NCBI RefSeq assembly: GCF_001949145.1
Contig: NW_019091362.1
Location: 11,169,935 to 11,182,774, forward strand
Origin: Acanthaster planci
Lineage: Eukaryota > Echinodermata > Asteroidea > Valvatida > Acanthasteridae
Direction: 5' to 3'
Length of the DNA stretch: 12,840 nucleotides
The position numbers and the translations under genes are program-made. Under the pieces are notes generated by a model. That model ran no database searches. It saw only the letters and a program-made list of their open reading frames with translations, and was not told where the DNA came from. Below are positions 1 through 7,725 of the stretch, piece after piece (position 1 is the first letter of the stretch; every line of letters begins with the position of its first letter).

Positions 1-186
1 AATACAACATGTGCTATTGTAACATGGTGATAATGCTCAGAGGACACGCTTTCGAAAAAATCACGCGTTCAATGAAGAGGACAAATATCATGCTGCAGCA
101 ACATCTTATGAATTTTTGCAGTCGATCTCTTCTGTCATAAAGGTAGTTATCGTAGTTTTACGTACAACTACGAAGAACAGACGAGA

Positions 187-372
187 ACTGTAACTTCACA
201 GCAGGAAAGAGCTATCATGGACCATTTTTACCATCTTTTCAATAGTAAAGTTATCAAACGCATAACTTCGGTTTGAGAGGATCTCAAAGATATGAGTGAA
301 GAGTATGACCCGGATGAACCACCGATGACAAAGACGTGCACTCTTAAATTAAAACTGACAGAGATTTCGTGA
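187..372 (+). pseudogene. N-terminal piece of the decayed family copy
   Basis: One frame is open except for one internal stop and reads through DHFYHLFNSKVIKRITSV, then a stop, then EDLKDMSEEYDPDEPPM, before ending at a stop near 370. Helical, charged sequence of this kind is expected ahead of the conserved centre, but this piece carries no diagnostic motif. It is assigned by position and by its general look. The stretch from 1 to 186 has further short open pieces that I could not align with confidence. Confidence 0.4.
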
Positions 373-481
373 TGTTATTGCGTTTTAAAAGTTTGGTAAC
401 AACCCAGCTAGTGGTGCATTCCTCTGCAGTGAATCCGATATCATGTTCGGCAGCGACCCTTGAAGGCCACTGACTACAGGG

Positions 482-660
482 AAATTACTTGTCATGACCA
501 AGGCATTCGCAAGGCTGATTCGTCGTAAGATATCGAACGGACAAGCTCTAAAATGGGCGGTACATCAACATGAGTTGTTCGATCTGCTTAAAGTCACAAA
601 CCTCTTCAGTGCATTTTTAATGGAATTTCCCGGTCAATAAATCCCAGAAGACCTACGAAT
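482..660 (+). pseudogene. Piece of the family copy with an A-R-L-I-R-R-K-I helix
   Basis: A frame running from about 490 reads LVMTKAFARLIRRKISNGQ and on through FDLLKVTNLFSAFLMEFPGQ to a stop near 640. The ARLIRRKI segment resembles the basic helix that precedes the central conserved block in this family. The link to the next recognised block at 705 needs a frame change. The assignment is by position and weak similarity only. Confidence 0.4.
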
Positions 661-704
661 GCAAACAGTTTTGCCACAGCTTTGAATAAGGTTGAAGCAG
701 AGAA

Positions 705-1199
705 ATGTCTGTAATCTGCAAAAGCTGGGAACAGAAGGTCACTGGAGAACGACTTCCAGTAGAAACGGCTACAGGTTTGACCATACATGGGATCACTGGA
801 AGTAAAGAGGCAAAAACTCTGTTCAATCGCTGCGGGGTTGTTATCCCTTACACAGATGTCCGAGATTTGAACAACAACTGGCAAGGCCCGTCACCGTGCA
901 GCACAGATAGATGCAACCACCAGGTTTCGTCCATGGACGAAGCATATAATATTTGATAACTCGGGTGGCAAACAGCAGTTTATGACAGGATCACACACCA
1001 CTCATCGCACAACGAAGAAAATATTCCAGGTGAAGTATTCAGAAATGATCCAACACCTGCTACTACTGTGCGGAAGGAGTTGGACATCATTGACCAGGAG
1101 AAGACTGACTATGAGTTGTTCCAAATCTACACAAGAAGGGAGCCTCCACCATCATTTCCTGAGTTCAACGACGAATACAAGGAGTCCACGTTATACTAA
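705..1199 (+). pseudogene. Central conserved block: TGSKEA, DNSGGKQ, TTHRT, ELDIIDQEK
   Basis: From 705 the frame reads LTIHGITGSKEAKTLFNRCG followed by YTDVRDLNNNW. A shift leads to FDNSGGKQQ (DNSGGKQ at 955-975) and TGSHTTHRT (985-1011). A second shift gives DPTPATTVRKELDIIDQEK and TDYELFQIYTRREPPPSFPE, ending at a stop at 1197-1199. The Asp-Asn-Ser/Gly-Lys-Gln and Thr-Thr-His-Arg-Thr pair is the most recognisable mark of the family's middle part. At least two frame changes are needed in under 350 bases. Confidence 0.75.
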
Positions 1200-1620
1200 G
1201 TGCGGCATTGGAACAAAACATTGCCTGGGTTTTGGTCAGTGCTCTTGGTGACGACTGCCTTGAAGAATACTTCCCTTAAATAGAAAGGAGCATCTGGGAT
1301 TCGTTGGTTCTTGGACTTCTTTCATGAAAGTGTGACGGATTGCTCAACTTCGAAGTGCAAACTTGTATCTCCCAGTAGTTCCTCTGCCCACGGGGAGAAT
1401 GTAATCAAGTGGTACATGAAGATTGCTGAGAATTTGGAACTGAGTTACATTTTTGCACATGCAGATGAGGTAATCAATAGCACGATGTTGATAATTTCAC
1501 ATGGCTTGACCAGGTGTGTAATAGCTGGGTTCTCTTGCAAGCATTTGAAGGTCGCCACTTTGCAAGAGGTATTTACCTCAACGAGCAGTCATTTGAGGTA
1601 GACCTATGCAGCACAGGATT
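1196..1620 (+). pseudogene. Middle block: ALEQNIAWVL, WTSFMKV, ENVIKWYMKIAE, HFARGIYL
   Basis: The frame changes at 1196 and continues LSAALEQNIAWVLVSALGDD to a stop near 1277. Another frame gives GSWTSFMKV, a stop, then a segment with LYLPVVPLP. The next piece, ENVIKWYMKIAENLELSYIF with AHADEVINSTMLIIS, is open from about 1400. A last shift gives GRHFARGIYLNEQSFEVDL near 1554-1610. The order matches the family and the pieces sit without large gaps, so decay here is by point changes and small indels and not by big deletions. Confidence 0.72.
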
Positions 1621-1679
1621 AAATCAGCAAATGCCCCTAGCCAGTTAGACCAGGAGACAAGGGAGGTGATTTGAAAGCT

Positions 1680-2400
1680 TCGAAGCAGTCTGATGCTGAA
1701 AATGTACGATCACTTTTTGACTTCCTAGTGTTCAAAAGCATCTGTTCCTCCGTGATGCACTTTGAAGGGACACAGACACAAATGATGGTAGAGTATCTCA
1801 AAGATGTACCTGCGCTGTAATGTCTCATTGCAGCAGTCAGGGGGGAAAGCAGCGGAGCGGGCCCTTCTTCCTAAATGAGTTTGCTTTTGGCCACATCAAT
1901 TATGCCCGATCCCTAACATTCCAGCATGTCAACCTCCAAACCGTGAAGATCAATCACAAAGACGCCTGGGCACACTTGGTGGAATATGGATTTGGAGGGT
2001 CACTCTGTGGTTAACCTTTTTCTACCATTTACGGAGATCTAATGACAGAAACAACAATCAGGGTAAAAGTTTGAGGTGGGCTGATATGCAAGGAGGATAC
2101 AGTACCACTGAACAGACAACAGAAACATTCATGAAGATTAGCCACATGATGGCAAATCTCAAAGCTGTACTGAAAGAAAGATTAGATGTACTGACGTCTT
2201 CAACTCACAAGGAGACTTCCATCGAGGACGAAGGAAACCGGACAATTATTCAAACCCATTCGAATTCCTGACTGGTCCTGCTCGTCACATGAAGACAGGT
2301 GCTGAACTTGACAACAATATTGTTATGGGACAGTTGTCATCAGCGGAGGCCGGAAAAAACAGTTCAACGAATATGAAAATAGCAGGCTTAAAGCTATAGG
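1680..2400 (+). pseudogene. Middle block: NYARSLTFQHVNLQ, GGYSTTEQ, GPARHMKTGAE
   Basis: SDAENVRSLFDFLVFKSICS (from about 1690) leads to an open piece at 1820-2014 with NEFAFGHINYARSLTFQHVN and DAWAHLVEYGFGGSL. The piece at 2071-2271 has GGYSTTEQTTETFMKISHMM and LTSSTHKE. A shifted frame from about 2258 reads PFEFLTGPARHMKTGAELDN and NIVMGQLSSAEA. The GxxSTxE and TSSxHKE motifs are the second diagnostic pair of the family. Confidence 0.72.
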
Positions 2401-2481
2401 GAAGACAGAACGAATTTTTCGACAAGATCATCAATCTCAAAATTAAAACTGGTCACACGTCAAGAGAAAGCAAAGAAAGAA

Positions 2482-3066
2482 GTGAAGGCGGTGAATGTTC
2501 TTATAAGATCGACAAACATTTGGCTTGTTGGTAGGCGTTCCATTTCTCTACAGGAGGTGCATTCACATCCTTTGACAGCAGTACCACTCGCTCTTTCGAC
2601 TCCAGAAAGGGATCTACGACACGGCTCTAAAGCTGTGCTCAGAAATTACCTCATAGCAGAATAAGCATCCTTTTACAATGAACCTCCAGACAGCAGCCCT
2701 TGGTTGATAGATGGGATGGGAGAGGTTAAGTCTGTTTCTCCTCAACCAACGTGGGGGCGTATTCTAATGCGTTGCTGCAGTTCGGCACTTCCCACAGCAA
2801 ATAACAAAATACTGCAAATGGGAACAACATTTCATTCTTTAATACAACAAAAGAGCCAACCCAAATTCGTCGAGGGGAATCTGGTGGAAGAATCCAAATC
2901 ACAAGTTCCGAGCAAAGTTTGCCGAGGGGAAAAGATTGGGACTTATTGCAGCGCTATTTTGAAAAACAAAACGGAGCTTACAGAGTTTCTAGTCACCTAC
3001 TACAATTCCGAACCCATCAGAGGGAGACTGATACTTCCTATAACATTGAGAGGAAAGCAAGCCTAG
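2482..3066 (+). pseudogene. Block before the nuclease-like core; longest open piece
   Basis: The open piece at 2482-2664 contains EVHSHPLTAVPLALSTPERD and KAVLRNYLIAE. The 2704-3066 piece (120 codons) starts LIDGMGEVKSVSPQPTWG and ends with NKTELTEFLVTYYNSEP and RLILPITL. In family members I know, a DGMAEV-type motif and an NKxELxxFL motif precede the C-terminal core at this distance. This is the best preserved continuous part of the copy. Confidence 0.72.
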
Positions 3067-3102
3067 GCTGGTGACAAAGGGAGTGTCCAGGAACAAGAAT
3101 CG

Positions 3103-3758
3103 TGCAACTACATTGAAGTCGACACCAGACTAATACTTCACATAATTATCGCAGTGCCAAAGTGCAGTCATTGTCAGAGCCACTGATACAGACATCCTCA
3201 TTCTTCTGTACTCTGCTAATAATATAGTTAAGCCCTCCGTATGACTGGATGAAGGTGGACCAACGCTATACCAGTATCAGTAAGCGAACCACTTTGAAGA
3301 CAAAGTGTGTCAGGTTCTCCCAGCTCACCATAGTATCGCAGGGTGCAATACGACATCTTACCCATAAAGAATTGGAAGAACAAGTCCTTCAAGAAAATGC
3401 CGAATCAGGATAAGTGCCACCTCCTCTCCAAACTTGGGTCATCAGTTGACTCTGTTAATGACATCTCCAATGCTAAATTCTTTCAGACCTGCGTGTATAC
3501 CAGGGAAATGTGCAGGAAAGACATGTCGAAACGAAGATCAAGATGTCAACATGCACAAGAGGAAACCAAGTGCTAGTATACTACCAGATCAAAATAGAGC
3601 CGTTGAACACATTAAGGGGAGTGATCTACAGGCACATATTCCACCAATGCCCAAAGCTAACGACTGAATATTCTTCCATCACAAGCAAGGGTTGGAAAAG
3701 AACAGAAGAATGCATTCGACCAGTATAGTTTGCCTGGCAACAACTGCCACCGAGTTAA
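3103..3758 (+). pseudogene. PIN/FEN-like core: EVDTR, DTD, HxxxGCNTTS, tail GWKRTEECIRPV
   Basis: EVDTR lies at 3115-3129. A one-base frame change leads to VRATDTDILILLYS with D-T-D at 3185-3193. CQVLPAHHSIAGCNTTSY spans 3308-3361, followed by a stop (3365-3367) and the piece KCHLLSKLGSSVDSVNDISN. Two more frames give VEHIKGSDLQAHI and then TSKGWKRTEECIRPV, a TAG stop at 3726-3728 where Trp is usual, then FAWQQLPPS and a stop at 3756. The DTD ... G-C-[D]-T-T-S spacing resembles the metal-binding acids of PIN/FEN1-type nucleases (an inference). The third acid is Asn here (AAT, 3347-3349). Confidence 0.75.
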
Positions 3759-3783
3759 AATAGCAAACGAAGACAAAACCAGG

Positions 3784-3906
3784 GTATGTTCCTCAGGATC
3801 ATGTAGATTTACTTTTTATCCTAATTAAACATATTTTTACTCCATAAATTGGTTTTTTTTTCGGAATCACCATTTAGTTGACAAAATCTAAATATTTCTC
3901 ACACAG
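3784..3906 (+). other. Probable intron retained in the decayed copy
   Basis: The donor reads CCAGG|GTATGTT with GT at 3784-3785. The acceptor follows a pyrimidine-rich run, TTTCTCACACAG, with AG at 3905-3906. A perfect-looking donor and acceptor flank a T-rich, stop-rich stretch just after the QLPPS motif. The downstream sequence reads acidic and then basic, as expected for a continuing C-terminal tail. Confidence 0.55.
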
Positions 3907-4233
3907 AAAATGACTATGACGCAGACGCTGACGAAACAGTGAAAGCGAGTGGACCGCCTCCATATTAAAAGAGCAAAGCAGTTACCAAGTGTAGAGAAGG
4001 GGAAACAGCAGCAGCTTACAACGGGGGGAAAAACAAGGTAAGCAATGCGCCATTCAGATATTTCCTTTTCAGATTTTTTAAATCTTTGTATTAATATCTT
4101 TCCGTTTTACAGGCCGTTTCGACTATGAGGCAGAAGTGGACAAAACTATGCAAGAAAGAGACCGTCAACCATGTAAAACGAGCAACAGAGAAGCAACCCG
4201 TTCAGAAGAACAAGCGTTTCAACTTCGTCAAAG
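3907..4233 (+). pseudogene. Two small tail exons separated by a 75-base intron, probably duplicated
   Basis: Exon A is 3907-4037 and exon B is 4113-4233, separated by a GTAAGC...TTTTACAG intron (4038-4112). Exon A reads NDYDADADETVKASGPPPY, then a stop. Exon B in the matching phase reads FDYEAEVDKTMQERDRQP and is open throughout. Both start with GACTATGA[C/G]GCAGA (3912 and 4121), and about 26 of the first 35 aligned bases agree. Exon B is also open in a second frame with a basic reading (MRQKWTKLCKKETVNHVKR), so the true phase is not certain. Confidence 0.5.
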
Positions 4234-4362
4234 GTAACAATGTAAAAAAGTTTAAAGACAACTTTAGCAAGGAACTCATTATTGACCATTGAATGAACAC
4301 AAAGTAACTTCAATAATTTTTTTTAATTGCACGTTGTCCGACTAACTATGAATTCTCTGGAG
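4234..4362 (+). other. Possible third intron (donor good, acceptor uncertain)
   Basis: The donor CAAAG|GTAACA has GT at 4234-4235. A T-rich run (4314-4328) and a branch-like CTAAC (4342-4346) follow, but the only nearby AG is at 4361-4362, after a weak tract. An alternative acceptor just before ACTAACTATGAA would need a mutated AG. The boundary is not settled. Confidence 0.3.
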
Positions 4363-4538
4363 ATAATGAAGACTCAACCACAGAGGAAAGTGACATTCAG
4401 CAGAGTTCTGATAGCTCTTCTGACATTTGTGAAATTGTGGAATCCGAGATTGACGTTTACAGTGACTTGGACATTAGCAAATGTAGCCGTTTCGAAATAA
4501 TAATGCTCTCAAAACAACAAAGAACCAGGACAGTTTAA
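4323..4538 (+). pseudogene. Acidic Ser/Asp/Glu-rich open segment, possible last tail exon
   Basis: An open frame without its own start reads NYEFSGDNEDSTTEESDIQQ, then SSDSSSDICEIVESEIDVYS and SDLDIS, to a TAA at 4536-4538. Its opening N-Y-E echoes the D-Y-[D/E] openings of the two exons upstream. It could be the C-terminal acidic tail of the same gene. Acidic leaders of this kind also precede some transposases (for example piggyBac), but no transposase core follows. Confidence 0.4.
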
Positions 4539-5053
4539 GGCTCGACAAAGTGCTTGTAGTTTATGGAAATATATTCCAAAGGATTCGATGACCTTGATAA
4601 CCTTTGTTTAGACCCAAGAAAAAAACCTAACCAAATTATGGTTACAGGTCATGACGATCCTGTTTAGTTTACTGCCTGATAAAGTAGCGTGACATAAAAT
4701 AATCGCAAAAATGGAGTCCCTGAACCTGAAAACCTGGGGATAGACACAAAATTTATTCTCATAACCCAAAGAGAAGAGGAGATAGAGCTATCAAATTGAT
4801 CCGGTGCAGCACCTGGTAGCTTTGTTGGAGTTACAGCCTTTAGAGCCTATATACGGATTATAGAACACTGAATATACGTGTTGCGACTTTACCATCTGTC
4901 TGCAGCTTCAACCTCAAATACCAGTGAAAGAACTTTCACATTTTGGCCACAGATACTGCTGTAAATAACTTTTTTGGGATTTGTGGTGGCAGTCTTGGAT
5001 TTCAGCCAAAAATTGAGGTGGCACATAGTTTTATTTCAAAGAGTATGGTCTAA
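4539..5053. other. No recognisable gene
   Basis: The sequence is AT-rich with stops in all frames at short intervals. No repeat family, RNA gene or open segment longer than about 40 codons stood out. Confidence 0.6.
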
Positions 5054-5272
5054 ATTAACAAAATCCACTGGCAAAACATTGACCCCAAAACATCAGTTCT
5101 TACCTGGCATGGACTATCTACAGCTGGGAGCGCTGTTATCATGATGCAATCAGGGAAGATGCTACTTATCACCGGTTTTGGGGTTCGAATGATGAACCCT
5201 AAATTTACTCAATTAAAACCTTTCTATGAAAAAGATACTCGTTGGCATATTGCCATGTACTTCAAAAATTAA
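5054..5272 (+). other. Unassigned open segment of 72 codons with a short hairpin
   Basis: The frame is open from just after a stop at 5051-5053 to a TAA at 5270-5272. It reads KIHWQNIDPKTSVLTWHGLS and then MMQSGKMLLITGFGVRMMNP. It lacks a start near its beginning and I cannot assign it to a family. GGGTTC (5181-5186) and GAACCC (5194-5199) form a 6-bp inverted repeat with a 7-base loop. It looks somewhat like a tRNA T-arm, but the stem and surroundings do not fit a tRNA. It may be chance or a decayed exon. Confidence 0.25.
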
Positions 5273-5994
5273 CGAAAAAGGACATTTAGGCAAGCAAAAT
5301 AAAAACAAAATCAAACAGTTGTCAATGCACATGTCACGCTGCTTTGATGGTTTCTAACCTGAATGACATCACAGTTTTGCTCATGAGTGTGGAAATACTC
5401 ATTTGAAGGATGTCATGAGTTTCCAGAAAGTTTTAACAACCAAGTTCCAAATCTTAACAGCAATAAATGACTCCAAGACTTTCCAGGGAAAGTGAATAAA
5501 TATCCTCAAACTAACCTTCAGGAAGATTGCCAAATTAACTAAATGATAAAAAAGACACAAAATGAACTCTATACACAGAAATAAGAAAGGTGAGAAATTC
5601 ACCACTGACTCACAAAAGCAGACAGAAACCTGACTCAAGCAACGCACACTCCTTTTAGGAGGAACAAATGAACAGTGATAGTGTCTCTGCTGGTCTGCTC
5701 TCCAAAACTAAATGTGGCCAGAGTATGGGGTCAGTAAAGTTATATGGGCAGAAGCAAGGGCCAAAGTAAATAAACAGGGGGATACACTAAAAAAAAAAAT
5801 CCAGGGGAACTCTAAACAAAAACTGTATTTTTAGAGGAGAACTACTTCTATGAAAATATGCTAGCAAAAACTATAACAAATTTTCAGCTCTGCCACACTT
5901 GCCCATCTTGGATCGTTGCTGTCTCCAGCAACGCAAAAAAAACCCCCGAATCTTTATACAATTATAAATAAATGCATTTAGCAGCAGACTACAA
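5273..5994. other. AT-rich stretch without a recognisable gene
   Basis: Poly-A runs (for example around 5789-5799 and 5935-5942) and short frames only. A minus-strand open frame at 5399-5647 has a biased, F/L/V-rich composition typical of reversed A-rich DNA and shows no domain. No 3' LTR matching the possible LTR at 7712-7844 was seen here. Confidence 0.6.
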
Positions 5995-6316
5995 TTAGGG
6001 AAACATAGAAAAGTGGAAACTCTTTTTATCAAACTTAATTATCTGGTGGTGGAATGACACAGTGACCATCTGCGGCACTGGTGTAGACTGATGTTGTTGC
6101 CGATGTTGCCTCATATAGCTCATTGTCTCATTGTGAAGACTTGGCCAAAGGAATTTCTGCCGCACAAGCTTTAGTACCTGTCCACAGGTCAATGTATCCA
6201 TGCTGTGGTGATGAGGCCCCTGAAAACCTCCTCCCCCATTCCACGGGGAAGTACAGGCAAGTACCTGGCCTTGCTCCACCTGTCTTGTACAGAAGTACAC
6301 TTCCAGATGCTCTCAC
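5995..6316 (-). pseudogene. Integrase zinc-binding (H2C2) remnant
   Basis: A first frame reads SVLLYKTGGARPGTCLYFPV and a shift leads to HHHSMDTLTCGQVLKLVRQK and FLWPSLHNETMSYM. The His pair lies at plus 6202-6213 and FLWP at 6142-6153. The two Cys expected about 10 residues after FLWP are replaced (RQHRQQHQ), while the following TPVPQ is kept. The frame then runs into unrelated sequence and stops at about 5995; the catalytic core (D,D-35-E) is absent. Confidence 0.75.
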
Positions 6317-6319
6317 ACA

Positions 6320-6740
6320 TGAAGTAGCCTCTGTACCACTTTTGGTTGATACACCACCATCCTTCTACTCGTCCTCTTGGCACTGGCCAACTTAAGCTCC
6401 ACCTCTCTGGGCTGGATCACTCCTCCAGGCTTGTTGTACACTTTGGCTACATCTTGTGCCTCCGTTGTCTTCGCTCGACTTGCTACTCGGCGGGGCAGTG
6501 GTAGGGACTTCATCATCAGGACTAGACGAAGGGTTTTAGGGTGTTTCTGCAGGATGCCCGGCTGCTGGCTTTCTGGTGGGGAAATGGGTGGTATGATTAT
6601 CTTCAAAACGCTTCTTCCAGTTTAGTTGTGACTGATGCACACTCAAGGTGTGCTCTAAGCTCTGGATGCAATGCCACTGCCTCTGTGGCTCTCAAATAAC
6701 TTGGGTTAAAGCCAACTTCAGCATTTGGATGTGCTCAAAC
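6320..6740 (-). other. Junction region where RT and RNase H are missing
   Basis: The minus-strand open piece at 6313-6606 reads IIPPISPPESQQPGILQKHP and further basic, Pro-rich sequence; alternative frames are acidic and Ser/Pro-rich. No RT or RNase H motif (YxDD, F-x-DASxxG, or similar) was found in any frame. It may be the joined remains of the linker and the spacer that precedes integrase. Confidence 0.5.
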
Positions 6741-7089
6741 TTATCCTGCCAAGCTTTGGATGAGGGTGGGTGAGGACCAGAGGTTGTCGTTGGTGATGGT
6801 GTGGGTGTTGGTATGCGGCTCCAATGCAAAAATAGGATCACTGGGGCTGGTAGGAGAGAGTTTGAATTCGATGAATTCTCCTTGCTGCACAGTTGTGTGT
6901 GGAAATGTGTGTAAGATGTAAGTGTGGTGCACTGTGTTCCAATCTTTCGGTTCAATGGTGGATCCATACATAAGTATTACTGTTGCCCAGGATGACTTGG
7001 CACTTTGCTTGGCAAATCGCAATGTCATTTGTTTCTGTGACACATTTGCCAGCGAGAATTTCTACAGCAAGGTTTTCATGACTTAGCCC
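6741..7089 (-). pseudogene. Protease-RT linker remnant of pol
   Basis: An open minus-strand piece (from 7043) reads MTLRFAKQSAKSSWATVILM, then YGSTIEPKDWNTVHHTYILH, GEFIEFKLSPTSPSDPIFAL and EPHTNTHT. In Gypsy elements of this group, a beta-rich linker with a proline/threonine run and an E-P-x sequence lies between protease and reverse transcriptase. The frame is lost before the RT would begin. Confidence 0.65.
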
Positions 7090-7350
7090 TCAAAGTGAAA
7101 TTCTCTCCCATCGGATATCAATTTGAGGTTGGTGTTTCCAATGACGACTAGGGAGCCATCGGCCTAATGGGCAGACTTGTTGAGCTCTTGCGTATGTTGG
7201 ATCCCATTCGTTCTGCTGTGGCCTCACGGATCATGTTTCCTGTCGCTCACCTGTCTATAGTGACACAGATATTGCAGTGGTACAGGGACTGTCGTACCTG
7301 AACACGTTGGGTTGTCAATGCTTCTGGGACAGGGGGGATCACCAGTACAC
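7090..7350 (-). pseudogene. Retropepsin (protease) remnant
   Basis: On the minus strand the frame reads RVQVRQSLYHCNICVTID and then ATGNMIREATAERMG, which is the surrounding of an aspartic protease D-T-G-A motif. The active-site stretch itself (plus 7241-7255) is damaged: after the Asp come Arg and a stop. Downstream, another stop and shifts precede NLKLISDGREFHFEG (about 7090-7130). The catalytic site is destroyed, so no activity is possible. Confidence 0.7.
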
Positions 7351-7725
7351 TCATTGACGAGGGCGCAAGATCAGTTGATTTGTCATCTGACTCTTCAAGA
7401 CTGTTGGCAACTTGACATACTCTTGCAATGTGTTTGAGGTCTGGCTCCAGTAAGTGGGGGTATTCACTGAGGAAATGCCAGAAATCATGCGTCCCACTTG
7501 TTTGCAGAGATGGCAAGTTTTTTGCAGTCTTGGCTGGCTTAGGACGAGATCCAGTCTGGCTTTGGAGTGACAATGAGGGTTCATTAGGCAGTAATCCGTT
7601 GTTGAGGTGCACATTGACCACGCACTCTCAAAAGTGTAGAGCTCATCTAATGAGTTAAAATGTTTCCAATGTTGTCTCTGCGCCTCAATGTGCAATAAAG
7701 GTGCTCCTTTATGAATCACGGCCAA
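7351..7725 (-). pseudogene. Gag C-terminal zinc-knuckle remnant
   Basis: On the minus strand, KTCHLCKQVGR (C-x2-C at 7504-7515) is followed after a shift by THDFWHFLSEYPHLLEPDLK and HIARVCQVANSLEE. This matches the knuckle class C-x2-C-x(8-10)-H-x4-C of Gypsy elements in this group. The final Cys is Tyr here (plus 7460-7462). The segment before the knuckle (7520-7725) shows no capsid motif and seems to join the leader directly, so most of gag is gone. Confidence 0.7.

Larger units (their letters stand above)
1..4538 (+). pseudogene. Decayed copy of a large uncharacterised metazoan family with a PIN/FEN-like C-terminal core
   Basis: Concatenating open pieces from the three plus frames gives an ordered set of motifs that I recognise from a multi-copy family of long, unnamed proteins predicted in many aquatic invertebrate genomes. 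I know no experimentally established function. The order is an N-terminal helical region, DNSGGKQ and TTHRT, ELDIIDQEKTDYELF, WYMKIAENLELSYIFAHADE, INYAR, GGYSTTEQ, GPARHMKTGAE, NKTELTEFLV, EVDTR, DTD, GCNTTS, GWKRTEECIRPV and QLPPS. Stops and 1-2 base shifts break the frame dozens of times, and the longest single open piece is 120 codons (2704-3066), so it cannot be translated. The 5' end probably lies upstream of the window. The 3' part (after about 3780) keeps GT-AG introns. Family membership is based on remembered motif patterns and not on a search; the 3' limit is an inference. Confidence 0.82.

Noticed and set aside
606-884. Minus-strand open frame of 92 codons
   Set aside because: It lies opposite the well-recognised TGSKEA block and shows no motif of its own.
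4323-4538. piggyBac transposase N-terminus
   Set aside because: The acidic stretch alone is not diagnostic, and no DDE core or TTAA-flanked ends were found downstream.
5181-5199. tRNA T-arm or B-box-like GGTTCGAAT
   Set aside because: The stem bases expected after TTCGAAT are absent, and no A-box or acceptor stem fits upstream.
5399-5647. Minus-strand frame of 82 codons with a hydrophobic composition suggesting a membrane protein
   Set aside because: The F/L/V bias is what reversed A-rich DNA gives; no start context, domain or splice support.
6377-6625. Plus-strand frame of 82 codons across the Gypsy remnant
   Set aside because: Shadow of the minus-strand element, with no recognised motif.
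6692-6967. Second minus frame over the pol linker
   Set aside because: The neighbouring frame (6741-7043) carries the linker motifs; this one is its shadow.
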